Below are positions 1 through 10,183 of a DNA stretch of 64,000 nucleotides, one piece after another. Numbering within the stretch: position 1 is the stretch's first letter; every line of letters begins with the position of its first letter. The DNA comes from Sulfitobacter sp. SK012 (GTDB taxonomy: Bacteria > Pseudomonadota > Alphaproteobacteria > Rhodobacterales > Rhodobacteraceae), in contig NZ_CP025804.1 in NCBI RefSeq assembly GCF_003352085.1, forward strand, positions 62,001 through 126,000. Reading direction: 5' to 3'. The notes beneath the pieces were generated by a model that saw only the letters and a program-made list of their open reading frames with translations, was not told where the DNA came from and ran no database searches. The position numbers and the translations under genes are program-made.

Positions 1-1
1 T

Positions 2-2242
2 GGAGTTTGGGCCGCGCTAGATGATCCGCTGATGTCCGAAGATCACCCGCAATACCGTTTCCATAGCATGATGAAGGGGCTCGGTGCCTCGCCCAACAGC
101 GTGATGCCTTGGGATGATACTCGGCCTCCCGCGCCTGCGCGAAATCGGCTGGTGTCTTTGTCGCTCCGGCCTGCGCCTGTGACAGATGCTTGGCGCGTTG
201 AGGGGCCAATGCTGGAGAACATTGGAGAAGCCGTCAAAGACGTAACACTTATCCAGGCAGACACTCCAAGAGCCGAAGCTCTTGCGATAGCGATGCGGCT
301 GCGTATGGCCGCCGAAGAGGGTCAAACCGCTGCGTTGATCACACCTGATCGGATGCTAACACGCCGGGTGACTGCCGCACTCAGCCGATGGAATATTTTA
401 CCTGATGACAGTGCGGGTACACCACTTCATCTTTCGCCGCCTGGTCGGTTCTTGCGCCATGTGGCTGCGCTACTTTCGCGACGACTAGATGCAGAAGCAC
501 TGCTCACATTGCTCAAACACCCTCTGACCCATAGCGCCAGTGACCGCAATTTGCACCAACTGCGCACCCAGCGGCTCGAACTAGAAATCCGGCGCAACGG
601 CCTGCCCTATCCTGATCGCGGGGAGTTAATCACTCTTGCGACCCGTAGCGTTCCAAAAGGGGAAGACCCAGAGCCAACGGTGGTCTGGGCAGAATGGGTA
701 AGCGCCACCCTGACTGAAATATGTGACCCTAACTCTCTGAGTCTGGAGCATTGGACCACAAGACACCTGACGCTGGCGAACCAACTTGCTTCCGGTACCT
801 TGGGTCTTGAGGGGCATGAGTTATGGAGGAAGAAGTCTGGTGAAAAAGCTTGGCAGGTGATGCAGGGCCTGCAAGCTGAAGCAGCACATGGCGGCGATTT
901 CTCGGCGGTGGATTACGGTGATTTGGTGGGCGCGCTCCTGTCGCAAGAGGAAGTTCGCGACCGCGACGCCCCCCATCCGGATATTATGATTTGGGGCACC
1001 CTAGAAGCGCGCGTACAGGGTGCCGATCTGGTGATCCTTGGCGGTTTGAACGATGGTACCTGGCCTGAAGCCCCGACTCCGGATCCATGGCTCAACCGGA
1101 AGATGAGGCATGACGCAGGTCTTTTGCTGCCTGAACGTCGCGTTGGCTTATCTGCGCATGACTACCAACAGGCCGTTTGCGCGCCAGAAGTTTGGATGAC
1201 CCGGGCAATCAGGTCGGAGGATTCCGAAACAGTGCCGTCGCGATGGCTGAACCGCCTAGGCAACCTGATGAATGGCCTTAAAGAAATTGGTGGTGATGCG
1301 GCCTATGCGGCAATGATCGGCCGGGGGAATGTCTGGTTAGCACAGGCAAAGGCGCTTGAGGCTGTTGAACGGGTAGATCCGGCACATCGCCCATCGCCGC
1401 GCCCGCCAATCGCGGCCCGTCCATGTGCGCTTTCCGTCACCGAGATCAAAACGCTGATCCGTGACCCCTACGCCATATATGCCAAGCACAGCCTGCGTCT
1501 GCGCGCACTTCGACCTCTTATTCAATCACCCGACGCCCCGTTAAGAGGTATTGTCGTGCATGCGGTGATGGAAAGGTTCATCAAGAGCGTCGTTGCGGAT
1601 CCTGATAACCTGACGAAAAGTGCCTTGTTAGAGACCGCTAAAACCGTTCTGGACGAGATTGCCCCTTGGCCTGCAGCGCGTAGTCTCTGGCTCGCCCGGA
1701 TCGATAGAATCGCTGATTGGTTCGTTGAAGAAGAACGCGCTCGGCAAATCAATTCGCAACCCCTCGCCTTTGAGGATGGTGCCCGAGGTATGCTATTTAT
1801 GCGCGACATCGGGTTCACCTTACGATGTATGGCAGACAGAATTGACCAGACCAGCGCTGGTGAGATCGAGATTTATGATTACAAGACTGGCAAACCTCCC
1901 ACAAAAACTCAGCAGAAACTCTTTGATAAACAGCTGCTGATCGAGGCTGCGATGGTTGAAGAGGGCGCGTTTAAGGAAATCGGCCCTGCCCCTGTGGCCC
2001 GTGCTTCGTTTATTGGTCTGGGCAATCCTCCCGTGGAAGAGTCTGCGCCCTTGGCCGAAGAGCCGACGCAAGAAGTGCTGGCAAAATTACGCGCTCTGAT
2101 AGCCACCTACTTTGATCCTAACCAAGGGTATACCGCGCGGCGCATGATGGAGCGAGACGGCTTCGAAAGTGATTATGATCAGCTGTCACGATACGGCGAA
2201 TGGGATGCCTCCGATATGCCAAGGCCAGAGGACCTAACATGA
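2..2242 (+). CDS. addB: AddB, double-strand break repair helicase-nuclease subunit (5' truncated by window edge)
   Basis: Visible 746 residues are the middle and C-terminal part of AddB, partner of AddA in the RecBCD-like end-resection complex that processes double-strand breaks for RecA. The reading frame is open to base 2, so the true start lies upstream; an internal ATG at 32 is not the start. The helicase-like part shows GGLNDGTWPE. The C-terminal PD-(D/E)XK nuclease domain begins at SVTEIKTLIRDPYAIYAKH, and IEIYDYKTGK carries the catalytic D..K. The gene ends in TGA overlapping the addA ATG (ATGA), so the two are translationally coupled. Identification is firm from the motifs and the addA neighbour; the missing N-terminus cannot be assessed. 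Confidence 0.93.
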   Translation, partial: GVWAALDDPLMSEDHPQYRFHSMMKGLGASPNSVMPWDDTRPPAPARNRLVSLSLRPAPVTDAWRVEGPMLENIGEAVKDVTLIQADTPRAEALAIAMRLRMAAEEGQTAALITPDRMLTRRVTAALSRWNILPDDSAGTPLHLSPPGRFLRHVAALLSRRLDAEALLTLLKHPLTHSASDRNLHQLRTQRLELEIRRNGLPYPDRGELITLATRSVPKGEDPEPTVVWAEWVSATLTEICDPNSLSLEHWTTRHLTLANQLASGTLGLEGHELWRKKSGEKAWQVMQGLQAEAAHGGDFSAVDYGDLVGALLSQEEVRDRDAPHPDIMIWGTLEARVQGADLVILGGLNDGTWPEAPTPDPWLNRKMRHDAGLLLPERRVGLSAHDYQQAVCAPEVWMTRAIRSEDSETVPSRWLNRLGNLMNGLKEIGGDAAYAAMIGRGNVWLAQAKALEAVERVDPAHRPSPRPPIAARPCALSVTEIKTLIRDPYAIYAKHSLRLRALRPLIQSPDAPLRGIVVHAVMERFIKSVVADPDNLTKSALLETAKTVLDEIAPWPAARSLWLARIDRIADWFVEEERARQINSQPLAFEDGARGMLFMRDIGFTLRCMADRIDQTSAGEIEIYDYKTGKPPTKTQQKLFDKQLLIEAAMVEEGAFKEIGPAPVARASFIGLGNPPVEESAPLAEEPTQEVLAKLRALIATYFDPNQGYTARRMMERDGFESDYDQLSRYGEWDASDMPRPEDLT

Positions 2243-5200
2243 CCGGATTGCCAGAATGGGATGAAGCGACGCGCGCACAGATCACCGCAGCACGTCCTGA
2301 CATGTCAACATGGCTCAGTGCGAATGCGGGGTCTGGAAAGACGCGCGTGCTCACAGATCGGGTTGCGCGTCTGTTGTTGGATCGGGCTGAACCGCAGCGA
2401 ATTCTTTGCCTGACCTACACGAAATCAGCCGCGTCTGAGATGCAGAACCGTTTGTTCAAGCGGCTAGGCGAATGGGCAATGTTGGACGATGAGGATTTGG
2501 GGAATGCCCTGCGTGATCTTGGCGTAACCCAGAGCATTCCAGTTGATCAATTGCGCCGCGCTAGAACGTTATTCGCTCAGGCAATTGAAACGCCGGGTGG
2601 GTTGAAAATTCAAACGATTCACTCGTTTTGCGCGTCTCTATTAAGGAGATTTCCACTTGAAGCGGGGGTTAGCCCGAACTTTACCGAAGTTGAGGATCGC
2701 GCTGCTGAGCTGTTGCGGGCAGAGATTGTTGACGAGATGGCTGATGGTGTAGATGCCGCCCTTGTGCATGATCTGGCTCGGTATTTCACCGACGAGAACT
2801 TTGGTAAGTTCAGTCAAGCCATCACATCTAACAGAGAGCTGTTTTCAAACGATGCGCCCGGCGAGAAGCTAAATGAAATTTTTGACCTCGATCCGAACTT
2901 TGACATCTCCGCCCTGCCCGGCGAAGTTATGGACCAAGCCGTCTCGCGGTGGATGCCAGAGGCGATCGGCATCTTTGAGGCACAGACCGGAAAGCTGATG
3001 GTCTCGCTAGTTGAGAAACTAAAAGAGATCGACTTTGAGAATCCAAAACCCAACGATCTTCGCGCTCTGCAAGACGCGCTTCTTACGTTGGACCGGACGC
3101 CCAGAAAGCAAATCCCGTCTAAGGCAGCAAAGGAACAACTTGGACCTACTCTTAGTTCATTCGAGGATTTGATGGAGCGCACCGCAGAGGCAAAGGATCA
3201 GCAGCTGCGACACCGAAATGCTGCCCGCACAGGTGCGCTTCAGCGGTTCGCAACACGTTTTATCAGTCTCTATGAGGGGAAAAAACAACTTCGTGGTTGG
3301 CTCGACTTTGATGATCTGATCCTGCGCGCGCGGGCGTTGTTGACCGATCCAAAGGTTGCGGCTTGGGTTTTGTACCGAATTGATGGCGGCATCGACCACA
3401 TCCTTGTTGACGAGGCGCAAGACACCAGCCCTCGGCAATGGGATGTTATCGAAAAGCTGGCTGAGGAATTCACCAGCGGCCTCGGCGCGCGTGACAACGA
3501 CGCGGCCCGTACCCTCTTTGTAGTGGGAGACAAAAAGCAATCGATCTACTCGTTCCAAGGTGCTGATCCACGTGAATTCGACCTGAAACGCGTGATGTTT
3601 GATGAAAGCTTGACCGCTGCGGGGTTGAAGTTTCAGAGCCAAAGTTTGGATTACTCCTTTCGGTCATCCAGCGCGGTTTTGCGAGCCGTGGATCAAACGT
3701 TCGACCCGCAGATAAACGATCTGATGGGTGAAAAGACGATGCACTTGGCATTCAAATCCGCGCTGCCTGGTCGGGTTGATCTATGGCCGCTGGTTGAGCG
3801 CCCTGAAAAAGAGGAGGCCGAGGATTGGTCGACGCCACTGGACCGGCGCAGCGGCCAGCACCAAACGGTAATCCTCGCTGAACAAATTGCGGCGCAGATC
3901 AATCACTTGGTTAACACTGAGAACTTCATACCCGACGAAGATAGAAACAGAGGTTTGATTAAACGACGCATCCGTGCGGGAGATTTCCTAATCCTTGTTC
4001 AAAGTCGTGCAGGTGTCTTTCCAGAGATTATTCGGGCCTGCAAGGCAGCCGGACTCCCGATTGCAGGTGCTGACCGCCTCAAGGTTGGGGCGGAGTTGGC
4101 GGTGCGAGACATCGCAGCGTTGCTGTCGTTTCTTGCAACGCCCGAAGACAGCCTTTCACTGGCCACAGCCTTGCGATCACCCCTGTTTGGCTGGTCGGAG
4201 CAATCGCTTTTTACCCTCGCGCATCGGCGTGAAGAAAAGCACATGTGGCAAGCCTTGCGTCTGCAAGAAGAATTGCACCCCAAAACGCTCACGGTGCTGC
4301 GCGATTTACGCGGACAGGTCGATTTCCTGCGGCCCTACGACCTGATCGAACGCATTTTGATCCGCCATGATGGTCGGCGCAACCTGCTGGCAAGGCTCGG
4401 GCCCGAAGCGGAAGACGGCATCGACGCACTACTCAATCAAGCGCTCGCCTATGAACGTACAGCCGTCCCCAGCCTAACAGGTTTCTTAGGCTGGCTTGAA
4501 ACGGATGATCTGGAAATCAAACGACAGATCGACAGCGCTTCAGACCAGATCAGAGTCATGACGGTGCATGGTGCCAAAGGTCTGGAAGCGCCCATCGTGA
4601 TCCTGCCTGATACGGTTAAGTCGAACACCACGATCAAAGACGAAATTATATCTCTTGATGGGGTGCCAATCTGGCGGCCTAACAAAGCGGAGACGCCAAA
4701 TATTGTAGATCAAAAGCTACAATCCCTGAAAGAGGCGCAGGTTGAGGAGCATATGCGGCTCTTATACGTCGCCATGACGCGGGCTGAAAAATGGCTGATC
4801 GTGGCTGGAATGGGCCCCGTTTCAGATACATCTGACTGCTGGTACAAACTAGTAGAACAGGCGATGGTGCATCTTGGTGCTGTCCCGCTCACTGAAAAAT
4901 CCGCCAATATACTGCGGTTTGAAGAGCACGTCTGGGACGATTTACCGATCATTGTGGAAGACTCCGGTACTGAAGAAGCCCCAGAATTAGACACTGTTTT
5001 TGGCGCTCCGCTCCTTGAAGCCCTGCCCCGAGAGACTACCCTTTCGCCGTCGGAGTTGGGCGGTGCTAAAGCGCTTGCCGGTGATGACGGCAGCGATGAG
5101 GATACCGCGCTAAGCTTTGGTAGCCTCGTTCATCTCCTCTTGGAGCGCCTGCCGCTCCTTCCCTCTGAAATGTGGAATGACGCTGCGCAATCGCTTGTCC

Positions 5201-5622
5201 GAGGCGCAGATGCGGAAATGGCCCGTGCTGCACTTGCTGAGGTCATCGCCGTTTTGCGGGATTCGGCCCTATCGTTTGTTTTCGAAACCGATGCGCTGGC
5301 AGAAGTCGCCGTAACCGCCACGCTTGCTGGACGGCCGATGTATGGCATCATCGACAGGTTGTTGATTTCGCCGCAGCGCATATTGGCGATCGATTTCAAG
5401 TCAAATCGACTGGTCCCGTCGGAGGCTAGCACCTGTCCAGAAGGTTTGCTTAGGCAGATGGGGGCCTACGCCCAAGCTCTCAGGGCAATCTATCCCAACC
5501 AAACAATCGAAACCGCGATCCTTTGGACCCGCGATCGCAGCCTGATGGCTTTGCCTCACGATCTGGTAACTTCTGCGCTTGCTCGTGCGCCCGACCTTGA
5601 CGCAACTACGGCAGGTTCTTAG
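2239..5622 (+). CDS. addA: AddA, double-strand break repair helicase-nuclease subunit
   Basis: A 1127-residue UvrD/RecB-type superfamily 1 helicase with a C-terminal nuclease, acting with AddB on DNA ends. Visible motifs in order: Walker A SANAGSGKT, motif Ia LTYTKSAASEM, Walker B DEAQDTSP, motif III VVGDKKQSIYSFQG, motif V MTVHGAKGLE, motif VI LYVAMTRAE, then a nuclease core with GIIDRLL and AIDFKSNR near the C-terminus. The start is the ATG overlapping the addB stop; a longer in-frame start at 2200 would run well into addB and is not needed. Length and motif order fit alphaproteobacterial AddA. Confidence 0.95.
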   Translation: MTGLPEWDEATRAQITAARPDMSTWLSANAGSGKTRVLTDRVARLLLDRAEPQRILCLTYTKSAASEMQNRLFKRLGEWAMLDDEDLGNALRDLGVTQSIPVDQLRRARTLFAQAIETPGGLKIQTIHSFCASLLRRFPLEAGVSPNFTEVEDRAAELLRAEIVDEMADGVDAALVHDLARYFTDENFGKFSQAITSNRELFSNDAPGEKLNEIFDLDPNFDISALPGEVMDQAVSRWMPEAIGIFEAQTGKLMVSLVEKLKEIDFENPKPNDLRALQDALLTLDRTPRKQIPSKAAKEQLGPTLSSFEDLMERTAEAKDQQLRHRNAARTGALQRFATRFISLYEGKKQLRGWLDFDDLILRARALLTDPKVAAWVLYRIDGGIDHILVDEAQDTSPRQWDVIEKLAEEFTSGLGARDNDAARTLFVVGDKKQSIYSFQGADPREFDLKRVMFDESLTAAGLKFQSQSLDYSFRSSSAVLRAVDQTFDPQINDLMGEKTMHLAFKSALPGRVDLWPLVERPEKEEAEDWSTPLDRRSGQHQTVILAEQIAAQINHLVNTENFIPDEDRNRGLIKRRIRAGDFLILVQSRAGVFPEIIRACKAAGLPIAGADRLKVGAELAVRDIAALLSFLATPEDSLSLATALRSPLFGWSEQSLFTLAHRREEKHMWQALRLQEELHPKTLTVLRDLRGQVDFLRPYDLIERILIRHDGRRNLLARLGPEAEDGIDALLNQALAYERTAVPSLTGFLGWLETDDLEIKRQIDSASDQIRVMTVHGAKGLEAPIVILPDTVKSNTTIKDEIISLDGVPIWRPNKAETPNIVDQKLQSLKEAQVEEHMRLLYVAMTRAEKWLIVAGMGPVSDTSDCWYKLVEQAMVHLGAVPLTEKSANILRFEEHVWDDLPIIVEDSGTEEAPELDTVFGAPLLEALPRETTLSPSELGGAKALAGDDGSDEDTALSFGSLVHLLLERLPLLPSEMWNDAAQSLVRGADAEMARAALAEVIAVLRDSALSFVFETDALAEVAVTATLAGRPMYGIIDRLLISPQRILAIDFKSNRLVPSEASTCPEGLLRQMGAYAQALRAIYPNQTIETAILWTRDRSLMALPHDLVTSALARAPDLDATTAGS

Positions 5623-5630
5623 TTAAACAG

Positions 5631-5636
5631 TATAAT
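5631..5636 (+). promoter_or_regulatory. Candidate -10 element of a trxA promoter
   Basis: The 34-base gap between addA and trxA contains an exact TATAAT ending 20 bases before the trxA ATG. No good -35 hexamer lies 16-18 bases upstream, so this is only a candidate. It would give trxA its own short-leader transcript independent of addAB. Confidence 0.35.
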
Positions 5637-5656
5637 AATTCTGTCAGGAGAAAATC

Positions 5657-5977
5657 ATGGCCACCGTAGCCGTCACAGACGAAACATTCGACGCCGAAGT
5701 CAAAAATTCCGACATCCCCGTAGTGGTGGATTTCTGGGCCGAATGGTGTGGTCCATGCAAACAAATCGGCCCGGCCCTCGAAGAGCTGTCCGCCGAAATG
5801 GAAGGCAAAATTAAGATCGTCAAAGTGAACGTGGACGATAATCCCAACTCACCGGCTCAAATGGGCGTTCGCGGCATTCCAGCTCTGTTCATTTTCAAAG
5901 GTGGCGAAGTCGTTTCCAACTTGGCAGGCGCACGCCCTAAAGCGGCCCTGCAAAGCTGGATCGAAGAATCTATTTGA
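5657..5977 (+). CDS. trxA: Thioredoxin
   Basis: A 106-residue cytoplasmic thioredoxin, the general dithiol reductant recycled by thioredoxin reductase. The active site WCGPCK has Cys31 and Cys34; the cis-Pro segment GIPALFIFK and the C-terminal [12 protein letters not shown] are also present. Length is standard for thioredoxin 1. The start is preceded by a good Shine-Dalgarno (tcaggaga). It lies just downstream of addA, a common arrangement in Rhodobacterales, and converges on the following gene. Confidence 0.96.
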   Translation: MATVAVTDETFDAEVKNSDIPVVVDFWAEWCGPCKQIGPALEELSAEMEGKIKIVKVNVDDNPNSPAQMGVRGIPALFIFKGGEVVSNLAGARPKAALQSWIEESI

Positions 5978-5999
5978 TCTGAAAAACTAACTTATCCTT

Positions 6000-6016
6000 C
6001 GGCAAACGCATTGCCG
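6000..6016 (-). terminator. Weak hairpin between convergent genes
   Basis: CGGCAA and TTGCCG form a 6-bp stem with a 5-base loop in the 68-base gap between trxA and the convergent gene. Read on the minus strand, a short T-run follows about 15 bases later, so it may help end the minus-strand transcript. It is weak compared with other terminators in the window. Confidence 0.25.
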
Positions 6017-6045
6017 GGGGATAAACTCCGAATTGGCGGCCGGGC

Positions 6046-6957
6046 TTAGCCCACGGGCCAGCCGAACCGCTTGAGCCTTGCTGCGATCTTTTCCTCAGCA
6101 TCTTCGCGCCCAGCATTGATACATTGATCTTGCCAAAACCAGTGTATGTATGCGGCGTAATTGGGTGCGTGGTTCTCCATTTCTGCAAAACTCTGGCTCA
6201 AGTTATGCAAATCAGCCGCAACCGCGATATGGTGGAAATCAACCTGCGCAAAAAGCAGCGCTGGCTTTCCAAAGAAGTACCCGTTGAACGCAGCCGATGA
6301 ATTCTGCGTCACAACATAGTCGCAAGACTTCAGAAGCGCCTGCATGTTGCCCATGATCACCTCTAGGCGTGGGTGCTGAGCCGCCAGCGCCTCAATTGCG
6401 TCGACTTCAGTCGCTGTATAATTTTCCTTGGGGTGCAGCGCGGCGATAATTTGGCGATTGGGTTCATGCACCAAACAATGGTGCAGCATCTCAATCGGAC
6501 TGCAAGCTTGGAACGATCGGTGTTCCAGCAATCGACCTTGCAGCGGGACATAGACGAACCCTGCGCGCTCAGACTGCTCGACAGCACCCACAAACAGCCG
6601 CTTTTGCCAGAACGCATAAAAATGTTCCGCTTCTTTTCGTGGGGAGTGTTCAGGATCGAACGATGACAGAGCGGTATCCCAACTCCACCGCTTTTCCGTC
6701 TGTTCAATTTGCCAAAATGGGTAGTGATAGGCCCTGCGAAAAACGAGCCCCTCGTGATCGGGAGGAGGCTTCATATGGGAAAGCGAGCGCCCTCGATTTG
6801 GTAGCGCGCCCAGCATTCCCGGAGTTTCAAATACTGCTTGATATCCAGCTTTCTCAAGCACCCCTGCCATCTTACCGATGAAATTATGCCGCCCCTCTTC
6901 GGCGCTTTTTCGCAAAGGCGGTTCAAGGTAAAATCGGATTGTACTTGGCTTTGTCAT
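6046..6957 (-). CDS. Uncharacterised protein resembling capsule-polysaccharide glycosyltransferases
   Basis: 303 residues, no signal peptide or membrane segment seen. The C-terminal half has a GT-B-like pattern: ALHPKEN, then a segment [21 protein letters not shown] followed by DFHHIA, recalling the nucleotide-sugar-binding half of KpsC/KpsS-type transferases (a Ser/Gly-rich turn, then a GKP motif). The N-terminal half begins [18 protein letters not shown] and is not recognisable to me. It is a single gene between trxA and hslV, divergent from hslV, with no capsule genes nearby. Function is inference; it could act on a surface glycan or be a distant fold relative. Confidence 0.6.
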   Translation of the reverse strand: MTKPSTIRFYLEPPLRKSAEEGRHNFIGKMAGVLEKAGYQAVFETPGMLGALPNRGRSLSHMKPPPDHEGLVFRRAYHYPFWQIEQTEKRWSWDTALSSFDPEHSPRKEAEHFYAFWQKRLFVGAVEQSERAGFVYVPLQGRLLEHRSFQACSPIEMLHHCLVHEPNRQIIAALHPKENYTATEVDAIEALAAQHPRLEVIMGNMQALLKSCDYVVTQNSSAAFNGYFFGKPALLFAQVDFHHIAVAADLHNLSQSFAEMENHAPNYAAYIHWFWQDQCINAGREDAEEKIAARLKRFGWPVG

Positions 6958-7000
6958 GCGCAGACGCTAGCGGGCGATCAAACCACCAGCAAGACCTGCC

Positions 7001-7030
7001 CTTGTACCCGCAAATCCCTACGGCCATATA
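7001..7030 (+). promoter_or_regulatory. Candidate heat-shock (RpoH-type) promoter of hslVU
   Basis: CTTGTA at 7001-7006, a 17-base spacer and CCATATA at 7024-7030 resemble the sigma-32 pattern (CTTG... and CCATAT). It lies 24 bases before the hslV ATG in the divergent gap, and hslVU is a classical heat-shock operon. A sigma-70 reading is poorer. Confidence 0.45.
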
Positions 7031-7053
7031 TGAACCAACCAGATGGAGGCCTT

Positions 7054-7611
7054 ATGGCAAAGCAAGAATTTCCCGGTTGGCACGGCACGACGATCATCGG
7101 CGTCAAAAAGGGCGGCGAAGTAGTGATCGCAGGTGACGGGCAGGTCAGCCTTGGCCAAACGGTTATCAAAGGGTCCGCCCGCAAAGTTCGGCGCCTATCG
7201 CCCGGTGGATTTGACGTGGTGGCAGGGTTTGCTGGATCAACCGCAGACGCCTTTACGCTGCTCGAACGGCTAGAAGCAAAGCTTGAAGCAACACCGGGGC
7301 AACTGGCGCGCGCGAGCGTGGAGCTGGCAAAGGACTGGCGCACCGATAAGTATCTGCAAAAGCTCGAGGCGATGCTGATCGTAACGGATGGCGCAGAGAT
7401 GTTCGTGATTACCGGTGCTGGCGATGTGCTGGAACCTGAACATGATGTGGCGGCTATTGGATCTGGCGGCAACTTCGCACTGGCAGCAGCACGTGGCTTG
7501 ATGGACAGCGACCGTGATGCTGAAGGCGTGGCACGCGATGCCATGCAGATCGCCGCAGATATCTGTGTTTATACCAACGGCAACCTGACCGTGGAGAAAA
7601 TCAGCAAATGA
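7054..7611 (+). CDS. hslV: HslV, ATP-dependent protease peptidase subunit
   Basis: 185 residues. HslV forms the double-hexamer threonine peptidase of the HslUV (ClpQY) heat-shock protease. The N-terminus [11 protein letters not shown] precedes the catalytic Thr12 (GTTIIGV); a short propeptide of this kind is usual in alphaproteobacteria and must be removed for activity. AGDGQVSLG and the core [14 protein letters not shown] are present. The ATG at 7054 is chosen because GGAGG sits a few bases upstream and the family N-terminus fits; an in-frame ATG at 7030 overlaps the promoter-like CCATATA. The TGA overlaps the hslU ATG. Confidence 0.96.
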   Translation: MAKQEFPGWHGTTIIGVKKGGEVVIAGDGQVSLGQTVIKGSARKVRRLSPGGFDVVAGFAGSTADAFTLLERLEAKLEATPGQLARASVELAKDWRTDKYLQKLEAMLIVTDGAEMFVITGAGDVLEPEHDVAAIGSGGNFALAAARGLMDSDRDAEGVARDAMQIAADICVYTNGNLTVEKISK

Positions 7612-8921
7612 CCGACCTGACCCCCCGTGAAATCGTCTCTGAGCTTGATCGCTTTATTATTGGCCAGGGTGATGCAAAGCGCGCTGTGGCTGTGGCCCTG
7701 CGCAACAGGTGGCGGCGCAAGCAATTGGATGATGACCTGCGCGACGAAGTTTATCCAAAAAACATTCTGATGATCGGGCCAACTGGTGTCGGCAAGACCG
7801 AAATCAGCCGCCGTTTGGCAAAGCTTGCACGCGCTCCGTTCCTTAAAGTCGAAGCGACGAAGTTCACTGAGGTTGGGTATGTCGGGCGCGATGTTGAACA
7901 GATCATTCGCGATTTGGTCGACAATGCCATCGCCATGACCCGCGACCACATGCGCGAAGACGTTAAGGCCAGTGCGCATCATGCGGCACAAGAGCGTGTG
8001 ATTGACGCGATTGCGGGCACTGACGCACGCGAAGGCACGCGTGACATGTTCCGCAAGAAGCTCAAGACTGGTGAACTGGACGATACAATGATCGAGCTTG
8101 AGGTGAGTGACACCTCCAACCCTTTTTCGGCCATGGAAATTCCCGGACAACCCGGCGGCGGTGGCGGCATGGGAATGATGAACATCGGCGATCTTTTTGG
8201 CAAAGCAATGGGTGGCCGTACGACCAAGAAACGCCTGAGCGTATCAGAAAGCTATGAAGTGTTGATCGGCGAGGAAGCCGACAAGCTGCTGGATGATGAA
8301 GCCGTGACCCGCACTGCTGTCGAAGCAGTCGAGCAGAACGGTATCGTGTTTCTTGATGAGATCGACAAAGTTTGCGCACGAAGCGATGCCCGTGGCGCCG
8401 ATGTAAGCCGTGAAGGCGTGCAGCGCGATCTTCTGCCGCTGATCGAGGGCACAACTGTCAGCACCAAGCATGGGCCAGTCAAAACGGATCATATCCTGTT
8501 CATTGCGTCAGGTGCGTTTCACGTGGCCAAACCATCTGATCTGCTTCCAGAGTTGCAAGGCCGGCTGCCGATTCGAGTGGAGCTGCGTGCGCTGACCGAA
8601 GAAGACTTCGTGCGCATCCTAACTGAGACCGACAATGCGCTGACACTGCAATACACAGCCCTCATGGGCACCGAAGAAGTCACGGTCAGCTTTACCGATG
8701 ATGGCATTTCTGCGCTGGCCAAGATCGCGGCCGACGTGAACCGAAGTATTGAAAACATTGGTGCTCGCAGGCTTTACACGGTGATGGAGCGGGTTTTTGA
8801 GGAGCTCAGCTTTACTGCGCCAGACCGAGGCGGCGAAGAAATTGTTGTGAACGCGGATTTTGTCGACAAGAACCTTGGCGCACTAACAAAGTCCACAGAT
8901 CTTAGCCGCTACGTGCTTTAA
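7608..8921 (+). CDS. hslU: HslU, ATPase subunit of the HslUV protease
   Basis: 437-residue AAA+ unfoldase that feeds substrates to HslV. Walker A GPTGVGKT is at residues 57-64, preceded by LDRFIIGQ; the pore/Walker region continues [10 protein letters not shown]. The I-domain includes a Gly/Met-rich loop (GGGGGMGMM). Walker [11 protein letters not shown] and the sensor region GRLPIRVEL follow, and the C-terminal LSRYVL is the HslV-activating tail. Starts in an ATGA overlap with hslV, so stoichiometric expression is likely. Confidence 0.97.
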   Translation: MTDLTPREIVSELDRFIIGQGDAKRAVAVALRNRWRRKQLDDDLRDEVYPKNILMIGPTGVGKTEISRRLAKLARAPFLKVEATKFTEVGYVGRDVEQIIRDLVDNAIAMTRDHMREDVKASAHHAAQERVIDAIAGTDAREGTRDMFRKKLKTGELDDTMIELEVSDTSNPFSAMEIPGQPGGGGGMGMMNIGDLFGKAMGGRTTKKRLSVSESYEVLIGEEADKLLDDEAVTRTAVEAVEQNGIVFLDEIDKVCARSDARGADVSREGVQRDLLPLIEGTTVSTKHGPVKTDHILFIASGAFHVAKPSDLLPELQGRLPIRVELRALTEEDFVRILTETDNALTLQYTALMGTEEVTVSFTDDGISALAKIAADVNRSIENIGARRLYTVMERVFEELSFTAPDRGGEEIVVNADFVDKNLGALTKSTDLSRYVL

Positions 8922-8959
8922 CCCCTTTTCATTTTCCCATGCGCCTGAGACCAAGGCGT

Positions 8960-10183
8960 ATGGGATACCTCCGCTTTCTTATCAACAATCGCCTGTTTCT
9001 GTTCGCAGGATTTTTGCTGACGTTTACGTCGTCCTTTGGGCAAACTTATTTCATCTCGCTGTTTGCAGGTGAGATTAAAGATACCTTTTCTCTCACCGAT
9101 GGTAGCTGGGGCCTGATCTATACGATCGGCACGACGGTATCTGCGGTCGCAATGGTCTGGGTTGGGGTACTGACCGACAGGTTCCGCGTGCGAGGGTTGT
9201 CTTTGGTCGTCATGATCACGTTAGCAGCCGCCTGCGTCGCAATGGCTGTGGTGCCGAACGCGTTACTGTTGATTTTTGTAATCTTTGCGCTGCGGTTAAC
9301 AGGGCAGGGAATGATGTCACAACTTGCTGCTGTGGCGATGTCGCGGTGGTTCATTGCAACACGCGGACGTGCGCTTTCGCTGTCTTCAATGGGTTTCGCG
9401 GCCGGTCAGGCCACTTTGCCAGTGCTGTTTGTTGCAATGTTTGCGGTCCTTCATTGGCGTAGTTTGTGGCTGATCGCTGCGGTTTGCGTTCTGCTCATTA
9501 TCCCTGTGATGCAGATGTTATTGCAACAAGAACGCACGCCACAATCTATGTCGGATGATGTTCAGGCGGCGGGAATGCAGGGGCGTCACTGGACCCGTGG
9601 TGAGATGTTGCGCCATCCTCTGTTCTACCTAATGATTCCAATGGTTTTAGGCCCAAGCGCTTGGGGAACTGCGCTGTTTTTTCAGCAAGTCCACCTGACA
9701 GAAGTGAAGGGTTGGGATCTGGTATCCTTCGTTGCCCTGATGCCGCTTTATACTGTCGCTACGGTGACCTTCACGTTCCTCTCAGGCTGGGCGATTGACC
9801 GTTTCGGCGTGAAATGGATTGTGCCAATCCAGATGCTGCCATTTGCAGTGTCGTTTTTCGTGTTGGCCTATGCAGATACAATTTTCATGGCAGGTGTTGG
9901 CATGATGATATTTGGTGTTGGACAGGGCCTGCAATCAACCGGGGCGACGGCGTTTTGGTCGGTTTTTTACGGTACTCGACATCTGGGTAGCATAAAGGCC
10001 GTCGCGGCGGCACTTATGGTGTTTGGCTCCGCAATTGGTCCTGGGGTTACGGGCGTGCTCATTGATTTGGGGATCGTCTTTCCCGAGCAAATGTTGCCGA
10101 TTTCGTTGTTCTACGTGGGGGCGGCAATACTCGCCGCCATAGGCATCATCCGGTACCAGCGCAGCTTACCGCTGCCTGCGTAG
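8960..10183 (+). CDS. Major facilitator superfamily transporter
   Basis: 407 residues with about twelve hydrophobic segments, an MFS inner-membrane permease. The cytoplasmic loop 2-3 pattern appears as GVLTDRFRVRG, and the repeat in the second half as SGWAIDRFGVKW. Substrate cannot be read from sequence; the SFGQTYFISLFAGEI N-terminus is typical of a roseobacter MFS group of unknown substrate. The start at 8960 (weak AAGG upstream) gives the family-like N-terminus; 8939 is possible and adds seven residues. It follows hslU by 38 bases and its 3' end overlaps the convergent smr gene by 18 bases. Confidence 0.85.
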   Translation: MGYLRFLINNRLFLFAGFLLTFTSSFGQTYFISLFAGEIKDTFSLTDGSWGLIYTIGTTVSAVAMVWVGVLTDRFRVRGLSLVVMITLAAACVAMAVVPNALLLIFVIFALRLTGQGMMSQLAAVAMSRWFIATRGRALSLSSMGFAAGQATLPVLFVAMFAVLHWRSLWLIAAVCVLLIIPVMQMLLQQERTPQSMSDDVQAAGMQGRHWTRGEMLRHPLFYLMIPMVLGPSAWGTALFFQQVHLTEVKGWDLVSFVALMPLYTVATVTFTFLSGWAIDRFGVKWIVPIQMLPFAVSFFVLAYADTIFMAGVGMMIFGVGQGLQSTGATAFWSVFYGTRHLGSIKAVAAALMVFGSAIGPGVTGVLIDLGIVFPEQMLPISLFYVGAAILAAIGIIRYQRSLPLPA

